Assembly (NCBI GenBank): GCA_007130045.1
Contig: SLTG01000102.1
Coordinates: 1-64,000, forward strand
Reading direction: 5' to 3'
Source of the DNA: Opitutales bacterium
Lineage (GTDB): Bacteria; Verrucomicrobiota; Verrucomicrobiia; Opitutales; T3Sed10-336
Length of the DNA stretch: 64,000 bases
Part shown: positions 1 through 6,889 of the stretch, piece by piece
Numbering within the stretch: position 1 is the first letter of the stretch
Layout of the letters: every line of letters begins with the position of its first letter
Made by a program: the position numbers and the translations under genes
Notes under the pieces: generated by a model
What the model was told of the DNA's origin: nothing
Databases searched by the model: none
Seen by the model: only the letters and a program-made list of their open reading frames with translations

Positions 1-121
1 CGCGGATCGACGAACTCACGCCCCACAACTGGGCCAAGTCAAAGAACGCTTGAGCCGAAGCTCGGTGGGAAGCCTACCGCATCGTTCTCGCAAGCGGTAG
101 ATGTCTAAAAAGAACGCTTAC
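1..121 (+). mobile_element. Right end of an IS66-family insertion sequence
   Basis: The left edge of the window lies inside an insertion sequence that ends at base 121. The last bases read AGAACGCTTAC, the reverse complement of GTAAGCGTTCT; IS66-family elements are known to begin with GTAAGCG-type inverted repeats. The end of a transposase reading frame (3-53) lies just inside it. The 11-mer AAAGAACGCTT occurs twice here (about 41-51 and 109-119), once in the coding end and once in the terminal repeat. IS66 elements duplicate 8 bp of target, so GAAATATC (122-129) is the predicted duplication; its partner would lie left of the window. The family call rests on the end sequence and a short peptide. 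Confidence 0.7.
3..53 (+). CDS. IS66-type transposase, C-terminal end only (partial)
   Basis: Only the last 16 codons are in the window, reading RIDELTPHNWAKSKNA before TGA at 51-53. The end of the large IS66 transposase (TnpC) commonly reads like a leucine/proline-Asn-Trp segment followed by a short basic tail, and this fits that pattern. The catalytic DDE domain would lie left of the window. The stop falls 68 bases before the presumed terminal repeat, a normal distance for this family. Identification from so short a peptide is tentative without the neighbouring sequence. Confidence 0.55.
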   Translation, partial: RIDELTPHNWAKSKNA

Positions 122-354
122 GAAATATCTCCGGCGAAAATTACCTCAGCCTGGAAATTCGCCGGCCTGCTGCGATGGATGATGTGGTTTTTAAAATCGA
201 AACCTCCAGCAATCTGCGGCAGTGGAATGAGGATGCCGTGATTCTGTCGAGCACGACCAATGAAGGAATGCAGGAAATTATCTGGCGCGATACAGTCCCC
301 ATCCAGGATGCAACCTCGAGATTTATGCGTTTGCGTATCCTTTCGAGCGAGTAA
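122..354 (+). pseudogene. 3' remnant of an unidentified gene cut by the IS66 element
   Basis: The frame that ends with TAA at 352-354 runs back to the insertion sequence without a usable start for most of its length. Its product includes VFKIETSSNLRQWNEDAV and ends RFMRLRILSSE. That is the pattern of the C-terminal segment of many large secreted or surface proteins of Verrucomicrobiota-like genomes (verb, then a tract like TSTDLVNW, then RFYRVRL at the end). The reading frame joins directly to the predicted IS66 target duplication, so the gene was probably intact before the insertion. Bases 355-499 hold no gene that I can support. Confidence 0.55.
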
Positions 355-499
355 ACCACTGATTTCCTGCGAACAATATATTTTCTCGAAATGCCACCGG
401 GAAAACGGCGATTTCGAAACCTCACTTATGAAGGGAACCGCCTTGGCACCGTCTGCGCAGGGTTGGGAACAACATCGGGAAATAGGATAAATTTCCACT

Positions 500-530
500 T
501 GACAATATCGCTACTTAGTGTTTTAGTAGT
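500..530 (+). promoter_or_regulatory. Promoter with overlapping inverted repeat, likely ArsR operator
   Basis: A consensus -35 TTGACA lies at 500-505 and, after exactly 17 bases, a -10-like TTTAGT at 523-528. Spanning the -10 is an imperfect inverted repeat CTACTTA (512-518) / TTAGTAG (524-530). An ArsR/SmtB regulator is encoded as the second gene of the operon that starts at 559, and such proteins bind short AT-rich inverted repeats over their own promoters. Autoregulation is the natural inference. Confidence 0.6.
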
Positions 531-558
531 TAGTATTGAACATTAATCCAGAAGAAAA

Positions 559-1977
559 ATGAGCAAATACGAATATGATGTTTTGACGATTGGGCTTGGT
601 CCTGCCGGGATGGCGGTATCGGCGATGGCCATTGAAATGGGCCTCAGGGTCTGTGCGATCGAGGCACGCAAGATAGGCGGCGAGTGTATGAACGTCGGCT
701 GTATACCCAGCAAGGCATTGCTGCGGATCAGTGAGCACCGGCATGCGGTGACCCGGTTTCCGGAAATGGAACTGGAGCCGATGGCTTTGCCGGCGCTGCG
801 CAAGCCATTTGAGAAGATCGCCCGCGACCTGAAATACATCAATGAGGCCAAGACCAAAAAGATGTTCGATAAGGTCGATTTGATCCTCGCTGAGGGGAAA
901 GCCCGTTTTGTGAACTCCCACACTGTGGAGGTGAACGGTCGCCGGATATCTTCCCGCCGAATCTTCATTGCGGCGGGAACAGAACCGGCGGTTCCGCCGA
1001 TTCCCGGCTTGAAAGATGTAGAGATCCTCACCAACAACAACCTCTTCCAATTGGAGACCGTGCCGGCGAGCCTGACCATATTGGGGGGCGGCGCTATCGG
1101 GTGTGAAATGGCGCAGGCTTTCCGCCGTTTGGGAAGTGAGGTGACCATCGTCCACATGGATCCCCATTTGGTGCCGATCGGCGACCCGGCAGCGTCCAAG
1201 CTCCTGGAAGAGCACTTCGAAAAGGAAGGCATCCGGGCCTTGAACGGGCGCAGGATCAAAAGCGTTTCCAACAGCGACGAAGGCATCGTGCTCGAAACCG
1301 AGGAGGGCGAACGGGTCGTCTCCGAGAAAATTCTGGTCGCCGCCGGTCGACGGGTTGATTTGCGGTCGCTCGACTTGGACAAGGCCGGGGTGACCAGTGA
1401 CAAGCGGGGGATTACAGTGGACAAATATCTGCGCACGAGCCAGCGGCATATTTTCGCGGTTGGCGACTGCAACGGCCATGCCCAGCTCTCCCACGCCGCG
1501 ATGCACCAGGGGATGATCGCGCTGATGAATGCCATGCTGCCAGGACCGATGAAAAAAAACTTCAAGAAGTTCACCATTCCCTGGACAGTGTTCACCGATC
1601 CGGAAATTTCCTATGTCGGAAAACGCGAAAAGGAACTGAAGGAAGCAGGCGTCGCCTACGAGACCATCCAAGTCAATTATGGCGACTATGGTGCCGCCAT
1701 CGCGGAGAATGTCGCGGTTGGATTCGTCAAGGTGTTCGCCTCGAAGGCGGGAAAAATCTACGGGGCCAGCATTGTCGGTCGGGGCAGCGGAGAGATGATC
1801 AATGAATGGGCTCTGGCTATCCAGTACGGCCTGCGGCTGCACCAGATCATGTTACAGCAGCACTCCTTTCCCACCATGGGCTTTCTCAGCAAACGGGTGG
1901 CGGAAACCTGGATGATGAAGCGGATGGGAAGCTCCCTGCTCCGCAAAATGGCACGTTTCCTGTATCGAATCGGATGA
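559..1977 (+). CDS. Group I flavin disulfide reductase (MerA/dihydrolipoamide dehydrogenase-like)
   Basis: A 472-residue FAD- and NAD(P)H-dependent oxidoreductase. The N-terminal FAD dinucleotide motif is GLGPAG (about 12-17). The redox-active pair is C43 and C48 in GGECMNVGCIPSKALL. A second nucleotide motif GGGAIG lies near residue 175, a GDC FAD motif near 305, and the dimerisation domain fills the C-terminus. The usual HxHPT-type catalytic motif near the C-terminus is replaced by HSFPTMGF, so it is probably not a true dihydrolipoamide dehydrogenase; it also lacks the N-terminal metal domain and terminal Cys pair of mercuric reductase. It is the first gene of an operon with an ArsR regulator and a SLAC1/TDT channel, which points to stress or oxyanion (sulfite, tellurite or similar) handling. 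The substrate is unknown. Confidence 0.8.
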   Translation: MSKYEYDVLTIGLGPAGMAVSAMAIEMGLRVCAIEARKIGGECMNVGCIPSKALLRISEHRHAVTRFPEMELEPMALPALRKPFEKIARDLKYINEAKTKKMFDKVDLILAEGKARFVNSHTVEVNGRRISSRRIFIAAGTEPAVPPIPGLKDVEILTNNNLFQLETVPASLTILGGGAIGCEMAQAFRRLGSEVTIVHMDPHLVPIGDPAASKLLEEHFEKEGIRALNGRRIKSVSNSDEGIVLETEEGERVVSEKILVAAGRRVDLRSLDLDKAGVTSDKRGITVDKYLRTSQRHIFAVGDCNGHAQLSHAAMHQGMIALMNAMLPGPMKKNFKKFTIPWTVFTDPEISYVGKREKELKEAGVAYETIQVNYGDYGAAIAENVAVGFVKVFASKAGKIYGASIVGRGSGEMINEWALAIQYGLRLHQIMLQQHSFPTMGFLSKRVAETWMMKRMGSSLLRKMARFLYRIG

Positions 1978-1980
1978 TCA

Positions 1981-2361
1981 ATGGGGATTCGCCCAATGAC
2001 ACACGAACCCCCGAAAATGAAATCAATTCAAGAAACGAAAAAGCCACTCACTCCGCAGCAACTGGAGCGGGCTGCCCGGGTCTTCAGCACGTTGTCGGAG
2101 GTTTCCAGGCTTCGGTTGCTTCAGGAATTGATGCAAGGGCCCGGCACCGTGTCCGAACTGGTGGAGGCCACCGGTATGAAACAAGGCAATGTATCCAAAC
2201 AGCTTGGTATCCTGCACAACGCACGCTTGGTCGAACGCGAGAGGGATGGAAATTTCATTCGCTACGCCATCGCCGATGAAATGGTCGTCCATCTATGCGA
2301 GGTGGTCTGTGACTCCCTGCGGCGACAGGCTATCCGCGAAGCCGAACAATTCACTTTGTAA
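1981..2361 (+). CDS. ArsR/SmtB family transcriptional regulator
   Basis: A 126-residue winged-helix protein. Residues about 25-100 show the ArsR pattern: a helix beginning LERAARVFSTLSEVSRLRLLQEL, a recognition region GMKQGNVSKQLGILHNARLV, and a wing RERDGNFIRYAI. There is no ELCVCDL metal motif in helix 3; instead two cysteines sit in the last helix (LCEVVCD), so it may sense thiols, reactive sulfur or metals through these. The start is uncertain: ATG at 1981, 1996 and 2017 are all in frame and none has a clear ribosome site. It lies 3 bases after the reductase and 1 base before the channel gene, so all three should be co-transcribed and probably repressed by this protein. Confidence 0.85.
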   Translation: MGIRPMTHEPPKMKSIQETKKPLTPQQLERAARVFSTLSEVSRLRLLQELMQGPGTVSELVEATGMKQGNVSKQLGILHNARLVERERDGNFIRYAIADEMVVHLCEVVCDSLRRQAIREAEQFTL

Positions 2362-2362
2362 C

Positions 2363-3355
2363 ATGAATCCCGAATCCAATAAACCTTCGTCCAGGGAGAT
2401 GGAAGCTCCCTGTCTCGCCAATCTACCTGTTCCTCTTTATGGTTCTGTGATGGGCCTGAGCGGCTTGGCCATCGCGCTGACCCGCTCCGACATTGTCCCC
2501 GGTTCTGAGATGGCCGGGAACGCCTTGTTGCTCGTGACCACCGGCTGGTTTCTGGTGTTCACGATTGCCTATCTGGTGAAGCTTGTTCGCTTTCCGGAGG
2601 AAGTCCGCAAGGAGTTCAACCATCCGGTGCGGATGAATTTCTTTCCGGCCATTTCGATATCGCTCCTATTGCTGGCGATCGGCTGGCTGCCACTCGTTCC
2701 AAATCTGTCCCTGTTCCTTTGGGTTTTCGGGACTGTGCTCCATTTTCTGCTTTTGTTACGCACGCTGCGAGTCTGGCTCTTCCGCGGGCTACCCCTGCAA
2801 AGTTTCAACCCGGCATGGTTCATTCCAGTGGTGGGCACGCTCATCGTGCCGATTGCCGGAGTCCACCACATGCCTGCGGAGGTATCCTGGTTTTTCTTCA
2901 GCGTCGGTCTGGTCTACTGGATTGCCTTACTCGGCATCACCTTGAGCCGGATTATTTTTCACGGGGGTCTGCCACCGAAACTGTTACCGACCCTTTTCAT
3001 CCTGATCGCACCGCCGGCGGTTGCCTTCCTGGCCTACCTTCAGCTTGGCGGGGCGATCGACACCCTTGCCCGTTTGCTCTACTTCAACGCACTGTTTACA
3101 ACAATCCTGGTGCTCTCCTTCGCCGACCGTTTTTTGCGGCTGCCATTTTTCCTATCCCATTTGGCATACACATTCCCCGTGGCAGCGATGACCCTGGCCA
3201 GTTATCGTTTTCAACAGGCCACCGGCAGCGAGCCATTCGGTTGGATTGGCGATGGTTTCCTGTGTCTTCTGATCTTTATTTGCATCGTGGTGGCGGTCCG
3301 AACGATTCGCGCCGCACGAGCCGGGGAATTCTGTGTCGCCGAAGATGCCGGGTGA
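2363..3355 (+). CDS. SLAC1/TDT family anion channel or exporter
   Basis: A 330-residue membrane protein with about ten hydrophobic segments. The motif HPVRMNFFPAISISLLLL (about residues 85-105) and FNPAWFIPVVGTLIVPIAG (about 150-170) are characteristic of the tellurite-resistance/dicarboxylate transporter (TDT) family, which contains TehA, Mae1, the yeast sulfite pump Ssu1 and plant SLAC1. Start ATG 2363 follows the ArsR stop by one base, so translation is coupled. Family members move anions such as malate, sulfite, chloride or nitrate. In this ArsR operon, efflux of a toxic anion such as sulfite is plausible but not shown. Confidence 0.85.
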   Translation: MNPESNKPSSREMEAPCLANLPVPLYGSVMGLSGLAIALTRSDIVPGSEMAGNALLLVTTGWFLVFTIAYLVKLVRFPEEVRKEFNHPVRMNFFPAISISLLLLAIGWLPLVPNLSLFLWVFGTVLHFLLLLRTLRVWLFRGLPLQSFNPAWFIPVVGTLIVPIAGVHHMPAEVSWFFFSVGLVYWIALLGITLSRIIFHGGLPPKLLPTLFILIAPPAVAFLAYLQLGGAIDTLARLLYFNALFTTILVLSFADRFLRLPFFLSHLAYTFPVAAMTLASYRFQQATGSEPFGWIGDGFLCLLIFICIVVAVRTIRAARAGEFCVAEDAG

Positions 3356-3420
3356 TACCCAAGGTACACGGGCAGAATGCCACGCGGCGACACTTTTCGG
3401 GAACATACCGCCCCTGCCGC

Positions 3421-3687
3421 GAGCGCTCAATCGTTCCACCCCATCACCGCGAAGACGACGATGCCTACCTTGCTGCGATTCCCGGAGAGCAGTACGCCCT
3501 TTGCTTTCCCGGCGGGGGCTCGGTCGACCTCGACATGGAGGAGGTGGACGGAAGCTTTCAGGTCCGCTGGCTCCGGGTGCTCGATGCCGAGTGGGCGGAG
3601 TCCTTGACCATAGAAGGAGGGAAGCGGATCGAGCTTACCCCGCCGGACGATCGACCCCGGGCAGCCGTCTTGTTGCGGGGAGAATAG
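3421..3687 (+). pseudogene. Remnant of a glycosidase C-terminal (collagen-binding-like) domain
   Basis: This frame, open to TAG at 3685-3687, encodes about 88 residues including DDDAYLAAIPGEQYALCFP, then VRWLRVLDAEW, then IELTPPDDRPRAAVLLRGE. This is the pattern of the small beta-sandwich (putative collagen-binding domain 2) that ends many DUF4038-type glycoside hydrolases. The catalytic barrel that should precede it is absent: upstream is the unrelated channel gene. No start or ribosome site is visible. I read it as the tail of a deleted glycosidase gene. Confidence 0.5.
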
Positions 3688-3752
3688 ATCCCGGAGCAGA
3701 GGAGAGGATCCCGCTTCCGCCGCAGGCTTCGATCCCCGCCGATTGATAAGAA

Positions 3753-3767
3753 ATTGATTATAAATCG
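3753..3767 (+). repeat. 15-bp direct repeat, left copy
   Basis: ATTGATTATAAATCG is repeated exactly at 4924-4938. The two copies flank an AT-rich segment of about 1.17 kb carrying the PL14-like gene. They could be the target duplication of a lost element, an integration or deletion scar, or recombination endpoints. Confidence 0.7.
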
Positions 3768-3909
3768 CTTTTCAGGCGGCGGGGCACCCGGCCGCCTGCC
3801 TGGACGTGAACGCTCGCAGACAGGTCGATGATTCAAAATTGAACCAATCCGCTATGGTGGAAAAAGTTCCTTTGTACCTTTCGTCAGCCGGTGATTCGTT
3901 TACGGTTGC

Positions 3910-3937
3910 TTGACAATAGATATATGCAGAAGATATG
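3910..3937 (+). promoter_or_regulatory. Possible promoter of the PL14-like gene
   Basis: A consensus -35 TTGACA lies at 3910-3915, and GATATG at 3932-3937 could serve as a weak -10 after a 16-base spacer. Transcription would then begin near 3944, which argues for the downstream ATG (3950) as the lyase start instead of the ATG at 3935. Confidence 0.35.
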
Positions 3938-3949
3938 GAACGTAAGCTA

Positions 3950-4928
3950 ATGAAAAAACAGGCTCTAACTCTTTCTTTTCTAGTTCTGGTTTGTTCAACT
4001 TTTGCTGAAACCGGAAACCTTGTCGTTGATGTCAATTTCAACAATCGCTCGGGAGCATATCAGGATTACGATGAAGCAATGGCGAGGGCTGATTTCGGTG
4101 ACATTAACAATAGGGGTGTAGGAGAGATACGGGGTCTCGACCGCCCTGGAAAGACATGGCCTCACAGAACAAAAGTTGGTGACGGAGATTTGAGATTGCA
4201 CTATCCTGCAAATATCGCGGGCGGGGGTAACTCCGGCATGATCTTTGTAAAAAATGTCACTCCTTCAGAAGAAGCAACAATGGAGTACCGTATCAAATTC
4301 GATGACGACTTCTTCTTCTGTTATGGCGGAAAACTTCCCGGTTTGGCAGGGTCTGTGAATGCTAACGGTAATTTGCCGTGGGGAGGCACTGAGAACGAGA
4401 ATCTCGTTCACAGTGCTTTTAGCACCCGGCTTATGTGGAGACGACACAAAAATCTGGTAGTTTATACTTACCTTCCGGAGCGTATAGATGCTAATGGTAA
4501 CGTTATTAGAAAATGGGGAAAAGACATTGAGTTTTTCAGACCGGTGGAACAGGGTAGGTGGTATACAATAAGGCAGTATGTAAAGATGAATACTCCCGGA
4601 AAAAAGGATGGAATACTTGAAATGTATGTTGATGGAGAATTAACGCTGCGCAGAACAAATATGGAGTACCGCATTTCGGGTAAAGATGTAAAAGTGAATG
4701 CGGCTGCGATCCACTCCTACCGGGGCGGTCCAGCAAATGATACACGGTTTCATTCAGACAAAGATGAGCATATATATTTTGATGACTTTAAAGTGTGGGT
4801 TGGTGGTCCAGGAGATGATGAAGGAGGCACAACACCCCCTTGACAACCAGCCTCCTGTTGTTTCGATAAAATCACCTGCTGATAACGGGTCATTCACCTT
4901 TGGTGAAACAATATCCATTACAGATTGA
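3950..4928 (+). pseudogene. Polysaccharide lyase 14-like secreted enzyme, frameshifted and truncated
   Basis: From ATG 3950 the product starts MKKQALTLSFLVLVCSTFAE, a signal peptide, followed by a lyase domain to about residue 290. Signature segments are MIFVKNVTP, YRIKFDDDFFFCYGGKLPGL, WYTIRQYVKMNTPGKKDG, MYVDGELTLRRTNMEYR and YFDDFKVWVGG, all typical of PL14-type alginate or glucuronan lyases. The frame closes at TGA 4841-4843 just after a run of five C. With a one-base shift at that run the frame reads on as DNQPPVVSIKSPADNG, the opening of a bacterial Ig-like domain, and then ends at 4928 where the second 15-bp repeat begins. So the gene is both frameshifted and cut off. An earlier ATG (3935) gives a less natural signal peptide. 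The segment is visibly more AT-rich than its neighbours, which suggests transfer. Confidence 0.7.
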
Positions 4929-4938
4929 TTATAAATCG
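4924..4938 (+). repeat. 15-bp direct repeat, right copy
   Basis: This is an exact copy of 3753-3767. The stop codon TGA (4926-4928) that ends the truncated lyase frame is supplied by this repeat, so the repeat marks the break point of the gene. Confidence 0.7.
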
Positions 4939-5042
4939 GGGAAAGGGGCGTCACAGCAGGGCTCGACGACGCATTCCCCGGAGTTTGCGGTAAGAAAACT
5001 TGAAACGATCAACGTCACGTTAACGAGAGCCAATCACAACGA

Positions 5043-6734
5043 ATGTTAATGAACGCAAAGTTACATCTACCGCCTGCGCTGGCCGGCCTCGTCTGGCTGT
5101 CCGGCGCCTTTCTATACACCGCCTGCGCTCACGCGCAGAAACAGCACTACGAGACTCCGGACCTCGTCGTCGGGATCATAGTCGATCAGATGCGTCCGGA
5201 TTACATTTACCGCTACTGGGACAAATACGGAGACGACGGGATTCGGCGGTTGGTGAACCAGGGGTTTTCGTTTAGAAACGCCTCCTTCCGGCAATTGCAG
5301 ACCTCCACGGGTCCCGGCCATGCCGCGCAGATGACCGGGGCGACACCATCGGTTCACGGCTTGATCGGCAATGTCTGGTACGACCGGAAACTGAGGCGCA
5401 CGATCAACGTAATCGAAGATGTGGAATCGGTATATGAGGGGGTCGGAGCCCGGCCGAATTACAGGGGGGGGAAATCTCCCGCCAACATGCTCACGACGAC
5501 GGTGGGCGATGAGCTGTTTCTCCATACGGGCGAGCGGTCGCGAACGGTCGGAATCTCCCGGAAGGACCGGGCTGCGATCCTGCCAGCCGGTCATACAGGA
5601 AGCGCTTACTGGTACGAAGCGGCGACGGGCAATTTTATCACGTCCACCTTTTACCACGACGAATTGCCCGATTGGCTTCGGGAGTTCAACGACCGGAACC
5701 TTCATGAGAAGTATCTCGCCCGCGTCTGGGAGCCGCTGCTTCCGATCGAAGAATACGTGGAGAGCCGGGCCGACGAAAACCCGTACGAGGGGGACGTGGG
5801 CGGTTATTCAACATTCCCGATCGACCTGCCCCGGCTCGTCAAGGAGGAGAGATATGGTCCGGAACTCCTCACGAGCACGCCGTTCGGGGACGAATTGCTG
5901 CTCGAGCTCGCCTTCGCCGCGATCGAAGGAGAAGAGCTGGGCAAACGTGGAGTTCCCGACATTTTCACGGTCGGTTTTTCCGCGGCCGACCGGCTGGGCC
6001 ACTTGTTTGGCCCGGCCTCGAAACAGGTGCAGGATTATTACCTTCGTTTCGACCGCTATCTAGCCCGGTTATTGGATTATCTGGATGAGGAATTCGGGAC
6101 GGAGAACGTTCTCGTCTTCCTGACCGCCGATCACGGAGGGGCCTACATTCCCCACTACCTCCGGGACCTCCGGATTACGACCGGCCACCCGAACACGGAG
6201 ACGCACATCGACAGATCCATCGGACAAGCCGTCTCCGATTACATGATGGAATCCTACGGATGGAATTTTCTCCTCTCTCACAGCAATCACTATTTGTATC
6301 TGGACCACGACTTCATGGACCGCGACGGACTCGACCACGAGAAAGTACGCACGGACATCAAAAGATTTGTCCTGACGCTCGATCCGGTGGCCGGGGCGAT
6401 AACAGCGGATGCGCTTAACAACGCGGAATTCACCGAAGGAATACGCGCACGGGCGCAGCATTCCTTTCATCAGAAACGATCCGGGGACGTAGCCGTATGG
6501 TTGAAACCACAGACGCGGCCCGACACCGGAACCGGCGGTACGGGCCACGGCACCGGATGGGTTTATGATACCCACGTTCCTCTGATATTCTATGGATATG
6601 ACATCCCGTACGGACAGTCCGCCGCCCCTGCTCACGTCTCCGACATCGCGCCCACGCTGTCGCTCTATCTTAACTCCCCGTTCCCGAGCGGTAATATCGG
6701 CAACCCATTAAACGATCACATGAAACGGGAGTGA
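5043..6734 (+). CDS. PafA-type alkaline phosphatase / phosphodiesterase, secreted
   Basis: A 563-residue alkaline-phosphatase-superfamily enzyme with a signal peptide that probably ends at AHA (about residue 31). The metal-site motif VVGIIVDQMRPDY holds D48; the catalytic threonine is T89 in QTSTGPGHA; further metal ligands lie in FSAADRLGHLFGP, TADHGG and a late His in THVPLIFYG. This arrangement, with Thr as nucleophile, is that of PafA (phosphomonoesterase) and NPP enzymes. It should release phosphate from organic phosphomonoesters in the periplasm. Length and motif order are normal and the gene looks intact. It follows the disrupted lyase and is probably transcribed alone. Confidence 0.85.
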   Translation: MLMNAKLHLPPALAGLVWLSGAFLYTACAHAQKQHYETPDLVVGIIVDQMRPDYIYRYWDKYGDDGIRRLVNQGFSFRNASFRQLQTSTGPGHAAQMTGATPSVHGLIGNVWYDRKLRRTINVIEDVESVYEGVGARPNYRGGKSPANMLTTTVGDELFLHTGERSRTVGISRKDRAAILPAGHTGSAYWYEAATGNFITSTFYHDELPDWLREFNDRNLHEKYLARVWEPLLPIEEYVESRADENPYEGDVGGYSTFPIDLPRLVKEERYGPELLTSTPFGDELLLELAFAAIEGEELGKRGVPDIFTVGFSAADRLGHLFGPASKQVQDYYLRFDRYLARLLDYLDEEFGTENVLVFLTADHGGAYIPHYLRDLRITTGHPNTETHIDRSIGQAVSDYMMESYGWNFLLSHSNHYLYLDHDFMDRDGLDHEKVRTDIKRFVLTLDPVAGAITADALNNAEFTEGIRARAQHSFHQKRSGDVAVWLKPQTRPDTGTGGTGHGTGWVYDTHVPLIFYGYDIPYGQSAAPAHVSDIAPTLSLYLNSPFPSGNIGNPLNDHMKRE

Positions 6735-6842
6735 TTCCGGGGGTTCAGGAGGAGAAATCCAGAGCCTGCGCAATGATCGCAGCGCGGTCGAATCACTGAT
6801 GTTCGTCTTAACCGGACTGCAGTGATTTTTTCCCATCCCGCT

Positions 6843-6886
6843 GAGATCTCCCCCTCCCTGCCCTCATTTAAAGAGATCTCTTTTTT
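6843..6886 (+). terminator. Possible terminator after the phosphatase gene
   Basis: GAGATCTC at 6843-6850 and again at 6873-6880 can pair around a 22-base loop, and TTTTTT follows at 6881-6886. Each half is itself palindromic and the stem is AT-rich, so it is a weak prediction. It sits between the convergent phosphatase (+) and heparinase-like (-) genes. Confidence 0.35.
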
Positions 6887-6889
6887 GCG

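Noticed and set aside
523-1842. A 439-codon minus-strand frame opposite the flavin reductase
   Set aside because: The plus-strand gene has all the reductase motifs, a promoter and an operon context; the reverse frame shows no family pattern.
3773-3798. GC-rich hairpin CAGGCGGC...GCCGCCTG as a terminator
   Set aside because: No T run follows it on either strand in the right position.
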